A stretch of 64,000 bases of DNA from NCBI GenBank assembly GCA_020628935.1, contig JAHDEG010000006.1, positions 1 through 64,000 of the forward strand, written 5' to 3'. Shown here in pieces: positions 1 to 10,581 of this stretch. The notes under the pieces were generated by a model. It did not search any database, was not told where the DNA came from, and worked only from the letters and a program-made list of their open reading frames with translations. A program made the position numbers and the translations under genes. How positions within the stretch are numbered: position 1 is the first letter of the stretch; each line of letters begins with the position of its first letter. Source of the stretch: Flavobacteriales bacterium. GTDB taxonomy: Bacteria; Bacteroidota; Bacteroidia; Flavobacteriales_G; JALEGO01.

Positions 1-11
1 AAGCATAAAAA

Positions 12-50
12 AAACGGGAATAAAACTGAAAATTCAGATTATTCCCGTTT
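12..50 (-). terminator. Rho-independent terminator downstream of the tRNA-Gly/tRNA-Leu unit
   Basis: Inverted repeat AAACGGGAATAA...TTATTCCCGTTT; on the minus strand it is followed by a U-rich tract. Confidence 0.75.
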
Positions 51-52
51 AG

Positions 53-137
53 TACCCGGGGCGGGACTTGAACCCGCACGAACGCAATGTTCATTGGATT
101 TTAAGTCCAACGTGTCTACCAATTCCACCACCCGGGC
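53..137 (-). tRNA. tRNA-Leu (UAA anticodon)
   Basis: Reverse complement GCCCGGGTGGTGGAATTGGTAGACACG...ACTTAAAATC...GGTTCAAGTCCCGCCCCGGGTA: 7 bp acceptor stem, T-loop GGTTCAAGTCC, anticodon TAA, long variable arm. Confidence 0.95.
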
Positions 138-177
138 GGGTGGATAAAAACCAAACTTATAAAAGTTAAGTTTTTTG

Positions 178-250
178 AGCGGGAGACGGGATTCGAACCC
201 GCGACCCCAACCTTGGCAAGGTTGTGCTCTACCAGCTGAGCTACTCTCGC
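178..250 (-). tRNA. tRNA-Gly (GCC anticodon)
   Basis: Reverse complement GCGAGAGTAGCTCAGCTGGTAGAGCACAACCTTGCCAAGGTTGGGGTCGCGGGTTCGAATCCCGTCTCCCGCT: full cloverleaf, anticodon GCC. Confidence 0.96.
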
Positions 251-360
251 TTTTAAATTAAGAATACAGTTATTAACTGCAACGGCTGCAAAATTATGTA
301 AATATTTTCTAAAAACAATACTTAAAACACACAGAATTAAAAATATTAGACAAAAAAGAT

Positions 361-2994
361 TTAAACTCCGCTCAATTTCTTTATCTCATTAAGCTTCATT
401 AACGCTTCAACAGGGGTTAAATTGTTAATTTCTAAATTTTTAATCTCATCTCTTATTTGAACCAATACAGGATCATCTAATTGAAAAAAACTCAGTTGTA
501 CATCATCTGACTTTGACTTTTCGAAGTCTACATTATTAGATGACTTAACAACAGAGCGTTTCATTGTTTTACTTTCTAATTGTTTTAAAACCTCATTTGC
601 ACGATTAACAACAACTTGAGGAACACCAGCAATTTTTGCTACATGAATACCAAAACTATGCTCACTCCCCCCTGAAATTAATTTTCTTAAAAAAATGATT
701 TTGTTTTGTATTTCCTTAACGGAAACATTATAATTTTTTATTCGCTTAAAACTAGTGCTCATTTCATTAAGCTCATGGTAATGAGTAGCAAATAGGGTTT
801 TTGCTCTTGAAGGTTTCTCATGCAAATACTCTGTAATAGCCCATGCGATTGAAATGCCATCATATGTACTTGTGCCTCTACCTATTTCATCAAGCAGGAC
901 TAAACTTCGATCAGATATATTATTTAATATACTTGCGGTTTCGGTCATTTCAACCATAAAGGTTGATTCTCCACTTGAAATATTATCAGAAGCGCCTACC
1001 CTTGTAAATACTTTATCAACCAAACCAATACTTGCTGATATAGCTGGCACAAAACACCCCATTTGGGCCATTATTACAATTAAAGCAGTTTGCCTTAATA
1101 AAGCTGATTTACCCGCCATATTTGGCCCTGTAATTATAATTATCTGTTGTTCTTCAGTATCTAAATAAACATCATTGCTAATGTATTCCTCCCCTATTGG
1201 TAAGCGCTTTTCTATAACAGGATGTCGTCCTTCTTTAATATCTAACACTAAAGAATCGTTAACCTCTGGTCGTGTATATTTATTTTTTATCGCTAAATAA
1301 GCAAACCCTGATAAACAATCCACTTGGGCCAAAATATTTGCATTGGCCTGTATAGGAGAGGTGTAACTACTTAAATCTAAAACTAACTCTTGAAACAAAG
1401 TAGCCTCTATTGTTTGAATTTTTTCTTCGGCTCCTAAAATCTTATTTTCATATTCTTTTAATTCTTCGGTTACATAACGTTCAGAGCTAACTAAAGTTTG
1501 TTTTCGAATCCATTCTGCAGGAGCTTTATCTTTATACGTATTTCTAACTTCAAGAAAGTATCCAAACACGTTATTAAACCCAATTTTTAAAGATGAAATA
1601 CCCGTTTTTTCAATTTCTCGCTGTTGCAACTTTATTAGGTAATCTTTACCAGAATTAGATATCGCTTTTAATTCATCTAATTCTTCTGATACTCCTGTTT
1701 TTATTACATTCCCTTTTGAAAGTAAAGCAGGTGCTTCAGACTGCAGTTCTTTCTCTATTTTTTCTCTAATTAAATCACACGTATTTAACTGATCTGCTAT
1801 TTTTTGTAACACCTTGTTTTTAGATGATGCACATAGTTCTTTAATCGGAACAATAGCATCCAACCCATTTTTAAGATAGTTAACTTCTCTAGGAGTAATT
1901 CTACCCGCTGCTACCTTAGAAATAAGTCGTTCTAAATCTCCCAATGTTCTTATATGAGAGCGAACACTCTCTAAAAAAACTTCATCCTTTTGTAGAAAGT
2001 CAACAACTTCTAACCTTTCATTAATCCTTTTCTCATCTTTTAGAGGTAAAACTGTCCACCGTTTTAGCATTCTCCCTCCCATGGGAGACATTGTTTCATC
2101 TAAAATATCAATAAGAGTAACCGCATCTTTATGTGGTGACTGTAGCAACTCTAAATTTCGAATAGTGAAAGGGTCTAACCAAACATACCTATCTTCCTCA
2201 ACTCTTGAAATAGAAGTAATATGTTTTATTTTAGAATGTTGAGTTTCGCTTAGGTAATGTAAAATTGCTCCTGCAGCAATAATCCCTGCATTTAATCCTT
2301 CAACGCCAAATCCTTTTAAATTTTTAGTCTCAAAATGACTTGTCAATTTTTCCAGTCCAAAATCGTAGGTATACACCCAATCTTCTAAGCCAAATGTATT
2401 TAAATCTTTATCGAGCTCTTCTAATAGCTCTTTATCTTTATATTTCTGAAAAAGAACTTCACTTGGCAAAAAACTTTGCAGTAATTTTTGCACATGCTGT
2501 TTGTTTCCTTGAGAGACTAAAAACTCGCCCGTACTTACATCCAAAAAAGATACGCCAAGCACTTTACCTTCTTTAGTAACAGATGCTAAAAAATTATTTG
2601 ATTTATGTTCAAGAATTTGCTCATTAAAAGCAACTCCTGGTGTTACGAGTTCTGTAACTCCGCGTTTTACAATTTGTTTTGTTTGCTTGGGGTTCTCTAA
2701 CTGATCACAAATAGCAACCCTATAACCTGCTCTAACAAGTTTTGGTAAATACGTATCAACTGAATGATGTGGAAATCCTGCTAGTTCTAGTTTAGAGCCG
2801 CCATTATTACGATTTGTAAGCACAATACCCAACACCTTTGATGCTTTTATTGCATCCTCCCCAAAAGTTTCATAAAAATCTCCAACCCTAAATAACAATA
2901 ATGCATCAGGATACTTTGCCTTAATGCCATTATATTGTGCCATTAAGGGCGTAATTTTTTTTACAGTTTCTTTTTTTTTAGTGCTTTTTGCCAT
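361..2994 (-). CDS. mutS: DNA mismatch repair protein MutS
   Basis: N-terminal [34 protein letters not shown], Walker [29 protein letters not shown]. Start set to MAKSTKKK because the upstream ORF extension overlaps a promoter. Confidence 0.98.
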   Translation of the reverse strand: MAKSTKKKETVKKITPLMAQYNGIKAKYPDALLLFRVGDFYETFGEDAIKASKVLGIVLTNRNNGGSKLELAGFPHHSVDTYLPKLVRAGYRVAICDQLENPKQTKQIVKRGVTELVTPGVAFNEQILEHKSNNFLASVTKEGKVLGVSFLDVSTGEFLVSQGNKQHVQKLLQSFLPSEVLFQKYKDKELLEELDKDLNTFGLEDWVYTYDFGLEKLTSHFETKNLKGFGVEGLNAGIIAAGAILHYLSETQHSKIKHITSISRVEEDRYVWLDPFTIRNLELLQSPHKDAVTLIDILDETMSPMGGRMLKRWTVLPLKDEKRINERLEVVDFLQKDEVFLESVRSHIRTLGDLERLISKVAAGRITPREVNYLKNGLDAIVPIKELCASSKNKVLQKIADQLNTCDLIREKIEKELQSEAPALLSKGNVIKTGVSEELDELKAISNSGKDYLIKLQQREIEKTGISSLKIGFNNVFGYFLEVRNTYKDKAPAEWIRKQTLVSSERYVTEELKEYENKILGAEEKIQTIEATLFQELVLDLSSYTSPIQANANILAQVDCLSGFAYLAIKNKYTRPEVNDSLVLDIKEGRHPVIEKRLPIGEEYISNDVYLDTEEQQIIIITGPNMAGKSALLRQTALIVIMAQMGCFVPAISASIGLVDKVFTRVGASDNISSGESTFMVEMTETASILNNISDRSLVLLDEIGRGTSTYDGISIAWAITEYLHEKPSRAKTLFATHYHELNEMSTSFKRIKNYNVSVKEIQNKIIFLRKLISGGSEHSFGIHVAKIAGVPQVVVNRANEVLKQLESKTMKRSVVKSSNNVDFEKSKSDDVQLSFFQLDDPVLVQIRDEIKNLEINNLTPVEALMKLNEIKKLSGV

Positions 2995-3003
2995 AATATT
3001 TAA

Positions 3004-3011
3004 CAAAGGTA
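3004..3011 (-). promoter_or_regulatory. Bacteroidetes -7 element (TACCTTTG) for mutS
   Basis: Reverse complement TACCTTTG just upstream of the MAKSTK start. Confidence 0.5.
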
Positions 3012-3114
3012 CAAGAACCGAGAAAAAAAGCTGAGCTTTCAATTATTTTAAAAGATTCTACAGATATTAAATTGACACAAGTAACATTATTTTTGTTAAA
3101 ATTGTAATTGACTT

Positions 3115-5463
3115 ATGAAGTCTTTAAGTACACTTATACTATCCCTTTTAATATTTTCTGTTGCTTATACCCAAAATTACACCCAAACAATAAAAGGTGT
3201 TGTTGTAGACAAGCAATCAGGATCTGAATTACCAGGAGCTAACGTAATTATAACTAGTGTTGAGCCAATTATTGGAGTAGCTACTGATGCAAATGGACGG
3301 TTTATTTTAGAGGATATTAATGTAGGAAGACACGCCATTAAAATTTCTTTGATAGGGTATGAAACGTCAACGCTATCTAATCTTGAATTAAATTCTGCAA
3401 AACAACTAAACTTACGTGTAGAGCTTGAAGAAACCGTTACTAATCTTGAAACTGTAACAATAACAGCTAAAGATGACAAAAGAGAGGCCCTCAACAAAAT
3501 GTCAACGGTAAGCGCAAGAACATTATCTATAGAAGAAGCGGGGAGGTATTCAGGCGCATTAGCAGACCCTTCAAGAATGGCACAAAATTTTGCAGGTGTA
3601 AGTGGTGCATCTGATGACAGAAACGACATTATTGTTAGAGGAAACTCACCAACTGGCGTGTTATGGCGGTTGGAAGGAATTGACATACCAAGTCCAAATC
3701 ATTTTTCAACACTCGGTAATACCGGAGGACCTATTAGTATGCTAAACATAAATAATTTAGATAACTCAGACTTTATGACAAGTGCGTTTGCAGCAGAATA
3801 CGGTAATGCACTATCAGGTGTTTTTGATTTACAAATGAAAAATGGTAATGCCGATAAAAGAGAGTACATGGCCCAAATTGGTTTTAATGGTTTTGAATTA
3901 GGCGCTGAAGGCCCTTTTAAGAAAGGGGAAAGAGCTTCTTATTTAGTAAATTATAGGTACTCAACATTGGGTGTTTTCTCAAAATTAGGGATAGATCTTG
4001 GTACAGGTGCTGCTGTACCAGAGTATCAAGATTTAACCTTTAAAATAAACGCACCCATTGGCAAAAAAACAAGACTCTTTTTATTTGGTATTGGTGGCAA
4101 TAGTGGTATTAATTTTTTAGCAGAAGAAAGTACTACAGATAATTTATACCTCAGAAATGCAGAAGACACTGAATTTACTTCAGAGACAGGAATAATAGGC
4201 ACCTCACTAAGCCATTTTTTTAATAAAAACACCTCAGCTAAACTTATACTAGCTGCTACAAGCTCAAGAACAAAAGGCCTTGCTGAATCTGTAGACTCAA
4301 ACTTTGTAAAACAATTTGTTACCCGGTCTTTTAACAGACAACAAGACAAACTTTCAGCTCATCTTAAATTCAATAAAAAATTATCCTCCAAAGATAATTT
4401 CACCTTCGGCCTCATGTATGATAAATACCTTTTCGATATGATTGATAGTGTTCTCATATTAGGTAATTATACTACAACTACCGATAATAATGACAATGCC
4501 GATTTATCTCAAGGCTATTTACAATGGCAACATAAATTTAGCAATCAGTTTACCATTAATGCAGGTATACACAGCCAATACTTTTTATACAATAATAATT
4601 TTGCAATAGAACCAAGGCTAGGGCTAAGATATAGTTTAAACAATAAACACACTATAAACATTGGTTATGGTTTACATAGTCAACTACAACCTATAACGCT
4701 TTATTTTGTAGATTTTGATCAGACAAATGACATCCTGCCAAATATAAACCTAGAGTTTACCAAAGCTCATCATTTTGTGATAGGTCACGACTTTTTTTTA
4801 ACACAAAACATACGTCTGAAAACAGAGGTGTATTACCAGCAGTTATTTAATGTACCTATTGACACTTCTGAATCTAATTATTCTTTACTTAACGAAGGAG
4901 TCGATTTCGCACTACCTGAACGAACAGGCCTCACAAATGAAGGAAAAGGAAGAAACTACGGTGTTGAAATTACACTTGAAAAGTTTTTCTCGCAAGGCTA
5001 CTATTTTCTGGCAACAACATCTCTATTTGAATCTAAATATACTGCAAGTGATAATATAGAGCGTAATACTGTTTACAATGGTAACTTTGTATACAATGTA
5101 TTGGCTGGTAAAGAGTTTATAATTAACGAAAAAAACAGCCTCTCTTTTGATACAAGAATCACCTATTCTGGTGGAAGAAGATACACCCCTGTTAATATTC
5201 CGTTATCCGATTTTGTAGGGTTTCAAGTATTAGATCAAGAGCAAGGGTTTACAGAACAATACCCTGCCTATTTCAGGTGGGATTTTAAGTTAACCTGGAA
5301 ATTAAACTACAAAAAAGTAGCCCAACAATTAGCCCTTGATATTTTAAATGTCACCAATAAACAGAATGTATTCACAAAAGAATACAATACAGAAACAAAA
5401 CAGTTTGACACTACTTTTCAAAGAGGCTTTTTTCCAGTAATTTTATATAAGGTTTACTTCTAA
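3115..5463 (+). CDS. TonB-dependent receptor with N-terminal carboxypeptidase-regulatory-like domain
   Basis: Signal peptide, GVVVDKQSGSELPGANVII (CarboxypepD_reg-like), plug domain and C-terminal beta-barrel strands ending in an aromatic residue. Confidence 0.9.
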   Translation: MKSLSTLILSLLIFSVAYTQNYTQTIKGVVVDKQSGSELPGANVIITSVEPIIGVATDANGRFILEDINVGRHAIKISLIGYETSTLSNLELNSAKQLNLRVELEETVTNLETVTITAKDDKREALNKMSTVSARTLSIEEAGRYSGALADPSRMAQNFAGVSGASDDRNDIIVRGNSPTGVLWRLEGIDIPSPNHFSTLGNTGGPISMLNINNLDNSDFMTSAFAAEYGNALSGVFDLQMKNGNADKREYMAQIGFNGFELGAEGPFKKGERASYLVNYRYSTLGVFSKLGIDLGTGAAVPEYQDLTFKINAPIGKKTRLFLFGIGGNSGINFLAEESTTDNLYLRNAEDTEFTSETGIIGTSLSHFFNKNTSAKLILAATSSRTKGLAESVDSNFVKQFVTRSFNRQQDKLSAHLKFNKKLSSKDNFTFGLMYDKYLFDMIDSVLILGNYTTTTDNNDNADLSQGYLQWQHKFSNQFTINAGIHSQYFLYNNNFAIEPRLGLRYSLNNKHTINIGYGLHSQLQPITLYFVDFDQTNDILPNINLEFTKAHHFVIGHDFFLTQNIRLKTEVYYQQLFNVPIDTSESNYSLLNEGVDFALPERTGLTNEGKGRNYGVEITLEKFFSQGYYFLATTSLFESKYTASDNIERNTVYNGNFVYNVLAGKEFIINEKNSLSFDTRITYSGGRRYTPVNIPLSDFVGFQVLDQEQGFTEQYPAYFRWDFKLTWKLNYKKVAQQLALDILNVTNKQNVFTKEYNTETKQFDTTFQRGFFPVILYKVYF

Positions 5464-5495
5464 AAATCCTCATTTAAAATTGCGCATAATTATTC

Positions 5496-6692
5496 ATGCA
5501 AAGAGCGATTCTACATATGGATTTAGACACCTTTTTTGTGTCGGTAGAGCGCTTGCTCGATAGCAGTTTAAACAACAAACCTGTTTTACTGGGTGGTAGT
5601 AGTAACAGAGGAGTTATTGCATCTTGCAGTTATGAAGCCAGAGCATTTGGCGTACATGCAGGCATGCCTATGTTACAAGCAAAAAAATTATGCCCTAATG
5701 GCAATATTGTAAAACCTAGCATGGGTAATTATACTAAATACTCTAAAATGGTGGCTGATATTGTTAAACATAAAGTACCCATATTTGAAAAATCGAGTAT
5801 TGATGAGTTTTATGCCGATTTAACAGGCATGGACCGTTTTTTTGGGTGCTATAAATACGCAACCGAATTGAGAGAAACTATTATTAAAGAATCAGGTTTA
5901 CCAATATCGTTTGGCCTATCTAATAACAAAACAGTATCTAAGATTGCTACCGGAGAGGCAAAACCCAACAATCAAATAAAAGTAGATTACGGACAAGAGA
6001 TTGCCTTTTTAGCTCCACTTTCAATTAAAAAAATACCAATGGTTGGTGCTAAAACATTTCAAAAATTAAATGGCTTAGGTTTTGAGAAAATAGAAAACAT
6101 TCAACAGAGCACTGTAGAAACAATGACGCGTATTTTGGGGAATTACGGTAATATAGTGTGGGAAAAAGCAAACGGAATAGACCCTTCTATTGTTAAGCCA
6201 TTTAGAGAACGAAAATCAATTTCTACAGAACGAACTTTTGAAAACGACACTAACAATAAACAAAATTTAGAAACCCTTATAAAGAGTATGGCAGAGAGTC
6301 TTGCTTTTCAACTCCGAAAAAAAGATAAGCTTTGCTCGTGTGTGGCTGTAAAAATAAGATATTCAGATTTTAGCACGTATAACAAACAAATAAAAACGCC
6401 TTATACCTCATCAGATCATGTAATTATGCCTCACCTAATTCAACTGTTTGAACAGCTTTTTAACACCGCCCGACCTGTCAGATTAATAGGTATTAAATTA
6501 AGTGACCTGGTAAGCGAAAATTACCAAACCAATCTTTTTAGTGAATCTGCCGAAAAAACGCAATTATACAAGGCCTTAGATAATATAAGAACTCAGTTTG
6601 GCGACAGAAGCATTTACAGAGCCTCAACAATTAGCAAAAAACCCTACAAAAACCACCCCAACCCATTTAATAAAACAGAAGAAGAAGATTAA
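5496..6692 (+). CDS. dinB: DNA polymerase IV (Y-family)
   Basis: ILHMDLDTFFVSVERL, CSYEARAFGVHAGMPM, SSIDEFYADLTGMD. Confidence 0.95.
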   Translation: MQRAILHMDLDTFFVSVERLLDSSLNNKPVLLGGSSNRGVIASCSYEARAFGVHAGMPMLQAKKLCPNGNIVKPSMGNYTKYSKMVADIVKHKVPIFEKSSIDEFYADLTGMDRFFGCYKYATELRETIIKESGLPISFGLSNNKTVSKIATGEAKPNNQIKVDYGQEIAFLAPLSIKKIPMVGAKTFQKLNGLGFEKIENIQQSTVETMTRILGNYGNIVWEKANGIDPSIVKPFRERKSISTERTFENDTNNKQNLETLIKSMAESLAFQLRKKDKLCSCVAVKIRYSDFSTYNKQIKTPYTSSDHVIMPHLIQLFEQLFNTARPVRLIGIKLSDLVSENYQTNLFSESAEKTQLYKALDNIRTQFGDRSIYRASTISKKPYKNHPNPFNKTEEED

Positions 6693-6744
6693 TGTATTAT
6701 AAAGCAATTCGGGCTTTATCTTTCTAGCTTCATTAAAATATGGC

Positions 6745-7034
6745 ACGCTAACTTAGGCGTAAAAGAGCTTCACAAGGGCGCTTTTTAAGCCTAAATTAGC
6801 CTAAGTCATTATTTAATAAAGGCTAGCAGTTCAATCCCGGCTATTTTCTTGTTGAGTCCGATTTGTGTAATACACACGAAAGAATAATTGTTATCAAAAA
6901 CCCTAGCCCGGGAATGAAAAAACTAGCGGTTAATTTGTTATTAAACTTTTTATTTGTTTGAGTTTAAAAGCAACCTTGTGAAGCTCTTTAAACACAATTA
7001 CAAATATGTTTAAAAACATATTAAGCCTAGGCTG
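6745..7034. repeat. Nested imperfect inverted-repeat element in the dinB-secA intergenic region
   Basis: Perfect 16-bp inverted repeat 6762-6777 / 6974-6989 (AAAGAGCTTCACAAGG), with further imperfect inner and outer complementary arms and small internal hairpins. Confidence 0.7.
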
Positions 7035-7089
7035 AAATGCCGGAAACAGCTTCTACTTAATTTACCCTTTCAATCAAGCACAAAATAAC

Positions 7090-7097
7090 TACCTTTG
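7090..7097 (+). promoter_or_regulatory. -7 promoter element TACCTTTG upstream of secA
   Basis: Exact TAnnTTTG match 24 bp before the secA ATG. Confidence 0.5.
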
Positions 7098-7120
7098 TAA
7101 ACCAAAAAAACACAAACATT

Positions 7121-10100
7121 ATGGCGTTTGGCAACATTCTAAAAAAAATATTTGGCACCAAATCTGATAAAGATATTAAGGTAATTCAACCTGTTGTTGA
7201 TCAAATAAATAAAATATACCCTTCGTATAGCAATATCTCTAACGATGAATTAAGAGCAAAAACAGCAGAGTTTAAAAGTAGACTTGCAAAAAAAGTTGAA
7301 GGAGAAAACCAGCAAATTGCAGATTTAAAAAAGAAAACCGAAGCAGAAGGAATAAAGGTGCACGAGAAAGATGAAATCTTTAATCAAATTGATGAAATTG
7401 AAGAAAAAATCACTCAAATTCTCGAAGACGAATTAAAAAACATACTTCCTGAAGCATTTTGTGTAATGCGAGAAACAGCAAGGCGGTTCACCGAAAACAA
7501 AGAAATTCATGTTAAAGCTACAAGCCTTGATAAGGAGCTTTCTATAACCAAAGATTATGTTGATATTAGTGGTGATTCAGCTACTTGGCAAAACAGCTGG
7601 GATGCTGCGGGCACTGAAGTAGTTTGGAATATGGTGCATTACGATGTGCAGCTTATTGGTGGTATTGTTTTACATGAGGGTAAAATTGCTGAAATGGCAA
7701 CTGGTGAAGGTAAAACACTTGTAGCAACACTGCCTATATACTTAAATGCGCTGAGCGGTAGAGGTGTTCATGTTGTTACCGTTAACGATTACCTGGCAAA
7801 AAGAGATTCAGAATGGATGGGACCTGTTTTTGAATTTCATGGTTTAACTATTGATTGTATTGATAAGCACCAACCTAATTCTCCTTCAAGAAGAAAAGCG
7901 TATCAAGCTGATGTAACTTATGGTACAAACAACGAATTTGGCTTTGATTACCTGAGAGACAATATGGCATCTAGCGTTAATGATTTAGTTCAGCGAAAAC
8001 ACAATTATGCCATAATTGATGAGGTTGATTCAGTTTTAATTGATGATGCTAGAACACCATTAATCATATCTGGACCAACGCCTAAAGGCGATCAACATGA
8101 GTTTAACGATTATAAACCTAAAGTTGAAAAACTATTTAGAGCACAAAGAGAGTACATTAACAGAACACTATCTGACGCTAAAAAGCTATTAAGCTTAACA
8201 CAAGAACAAACAGCAAACAAAAAAGAATACGAAAACAAACAAAAAGAAGGTACCCTAGCACTTTTGAGGGCTTTTAGAGGTTTACCTAAAAATAAAGCGC
8301 TCATAAAATACCTTAGTGAACCGGGTATTAAAACCCAACTACAAAAAACTGAGAATTTTTACCTGCAAGACAATGCAAAAGAAATGCATAAGGTAGATGA
8401 AGAACTTTTTTTTGTAATTGATGAAAAAGTAAACTCCATAGAGCTTACCGAGAAAGGTATTGACTTAATTACCGGAAACACAGACGACCCTGAGTTTTAC
8501 GTAGTGCCCGATATGGGCGGTATGATTGCTGAAATGGATAAGCAAAATTTGTCTGACGAGGAGAAGGTAAAAAAGAAAAACCAACTTATACAAGATTATT
8601 CTACCAAAGTAGAGCGTATTCACACTATGAATCAACTACTTAAAGCATACACCCTTTTTGAGAAAGATGTAGAGTATGTAGTAATGGATAACAAAGTTAA
8701 AATTGTTGACGAGCAAACTGGTCGTATTATGGATGGCCGAAGATACTCTGATGGGCTACACCAGGCTATTGAAGCGAAAGAAAACGTAAAAATTGAAGCG
8801 GCTACCCAAACATATGCTACGGTAACACTGCAAAATTACTTTAGAATGTACCACAAGTTATCTGGTATGACGGGTACAGCCGAAACAGAAGCGGGTGAGT
8901 TTTATGAAATATATAAGCTTGATGTTGTTGTAATACCTACAAACAAACCTATTGCGCGTGACGATAGAAACGATTTAATATATAAAACAGCCAGAGAAAA
9001 ATACAGTGCTATAATTCAGGAAGTTGAAAAAATTATTGAGGAAGGAAGACCTGTTTTGGTGGGTACAACCTCGGTTGAATCCTCTGAGCTTTTAAGCAGA
9101 ATGCTTAAAATGAAAAAAATTAAGCATAATGTATTAAATGCAAAACTACACGGTAAAGAAGCTGATATTGTAGCAGAAGCAGGTCATGCAAAAACAGTAA
9201 CTATTGCAACCAACATGGCCGGTAGAGGTACCGATATTAAGTTACGAGATGGAGTAAAGGAAGCTGGTGGTTTAGCGATAATTGGTACCGAAAGACACGA
9301 ATCCAGACGTGTTGATAGGCAATTAAGAGGTAGAGCGGGTAGACAAGGTGACCCCGGCTCTTCACAATTCTTTGTTTCATTAGAAGATAATTTGATGCGT
9401 TTATTTGGCTCAGAGCGAATTGCCAAAATGATGGATAGAATGGGACATACTGAAGGGGATGTTATTCAGGCTGGCATTATGACCAAGCAAATTGAAAGAG
9501 CACAGAGAAAAGTAGAAGAAAACAACTTTGGTATTCGTAAAAGATTACTTGAGTACGATGATGTAATGAACTCTCAAAGAGAGGTTATTTACAAAAAGCG
9601 GAGACACGCTTTATATGAAGACAGACTTTCTGTAGATATTAACGAAGCTTTATATGATGTTTGTCTTGATATAAGCCAAGAGTTTTTAGGAAATAAAGAT
9701 TTTGAAGATTTCAAAATTGAGGTAATTAGCACTCTATCCATTACTTCACCTATTAATGAAGCTGAGTTTTTAAAAACAAACGAAACTGAATTAGCAGAAA
9801 CACTATACAGAGCTGCATTTACACATTACAAGCAAAAATCTGAAGCGGTATCTAAAATGGTATACAATGCTGTTAAGGATGTTATTATTAACAACCCTGA
9901 AGCTTCAAATAACTTACCTCCAATTGGTTTTACTGACGGATCAAAAGTTATAGGTTTCCGTTTTGATAGAGATAAGCTAATGAACAGCAACGGTAAGCAC
10001 GTTTTAACTTCTCTTGAAAAAATAATGACCCTCAATTTTATTGATGACGCCTGGAAAGAACACCTCAGAGAATTAGACGACTTAAAGCAAAACATTCAAG

Positions 10101-10474
10101 GCGGGGCTCAATATGAGCAAAAAGATCCTTTAGTTACTTATAAAATAGAGTCTTTCAGCCTTTTTGAACAAATGCTCGGTAAGGTAAACAAAGAAATTAT
10201 CTCGTTTTTGCAAAAAGCGACATTATACTCTGAAAACCCTACTCAAAATGCGGTTAAAGAAACCCAACAAAACAATAACTTAAATAACATCACAACAACT
10301 CGTAACGATGTTGCTGCAAGTAGAAACAACCAAGAAAGTGTTAGAAACCAACAACAAGGGCAAAAGCAAAAACCTCAACCAGTTGTAGCTGACGAAAGAA
10401 TAGGAAGAAACGATCCTTGCCCTTGCGGAAGCGGAAAAAAATACAAGCAATGCCACGGAGCAGCAGGCGCTTAA
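7121..10474 (+). CDS. secA: Preprotein translocase subunit SecA
   Basis: [28 protein letters not shown]-terminal Zn motif [21 protein letters not shown]. Confidence 0.98.
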   Translation: MAFGNILKKIFGTKSDKDIKVIQPVVDQINKIYPSYSNISNDELRAKTAEFKSRLAKKVEGENQQIADLKKKTEAEGIKVHEKDEIFNQIDEIEEKITQILEDELKNILPEAFCVMRETARRFTENKEIHVKATSLDKELSITKDYVDISGDSATWQNSWDAAGTEVVWNMVHYDVQLIGGIVLHEGKIAEMATGEGKTLVATLPIYLNALSGRGVHVVTVNDYLAKRDSEWMGPVFEFHGLTIDCIDKHQPNSPSRRKAYQADVTYGTNNEFGFDYLRDNMASSVNDLVQRKHNYAIIDEVDSVLIDDARTPLIISGPTPKGDQHEFNDYKPKVEKLFRAQREYINRTLSDAKKLLSLTQEQTANKKEYENKQKEGTLALLRAFRGLPKNKALIKYLSEPGIKTQLQKTENFYLQDNAKEMHKVDEELFFVIDEKVNSIELTEKGIDLITGNTDDPEFYVVPDMGGMIAEMDKQNLSDEEKVKKKNQLIQDYSTKVERIHTMNQLLKAYTLFEKDVEYVVMDNKVKIVDEQTGRIMDGRRYSDGLHQAIEAKENVKIEAATQTYATVTLQNYFRMYHKLSGMTGTAETEAGEFYEIYKLDVVVIPTNKPIARDDRNDLIYKTAREKYSAIIQEVEKIIEEGRPVLVGTTSVESSELLSRMLKMKKIKHNVLNAKLHGKEADIVAEAGHAKTVTIATNMAGRGTDIKLRDGVKEAGGLAIIGTERHESRRVDRQLRGRAGRQGDPGSSQFFVSLEDNLMRLFGSERIAKMMDRMGHTEGDVIQAGIMTKQIERAQRKVEENNFGIRKRLLEYDDVMNSQREVIYKKRRHALYEDRLSVDINEALYDVCLDISQEFLGNKDFEDFKIEVISTLSITSPINEAEFLKTNETELAETLYRAAFTHYKQKSEAVSKMVYNAVKDVIINNPEASNNLPPIGFTDGSKVIGFRFDRDKLMNSNGKHVLTSLEKIMTLNFIDDAWKEHLRELDDLKQNIQGGAQYEQKDPLVTYKIESFSLFEQMLGKVNKEIISFLQKATLYSENPTQNAVKETQQNNNLNNITTTRNDVAASRNNQESVRNQQQGQKQKPQPVVADERIGRNDPCPCGSGKKYKQCHGAAGA

Positions 10475-10501
10475 AAAAAAGTTATAAAACTTACAATATC
10501 T

Positions 10502-10535
10502 ATTAGTCGTTAACGTTCATCTGTTAGCGACTAAT
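10502..10535 (+). terminator. Hairpin after secA (possible terminator)
   Basis: ATTAGTCGTTAAC ... GTTAGCGACTAAT (13 bp arms, one wobble), 8 nt loop; weak U tract. Confidence 0.45.
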
Positions 10536-10581
10536 TTGTGTGAAAGTGTTTCTAATTCGACAACTAAATTTACTGTATTAA

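Noticed and set aside
854-1168. ORF of 104 aa antisense to mutS
   Set aside because: Fully inside a well-conserved gene on the other strand, no recognisable domain or signal; the same applies to other short antisense or out-of-frame ORFs in the track (e.g. 3177-3686, 9184-9426, 17814-18008, 42856-43074).
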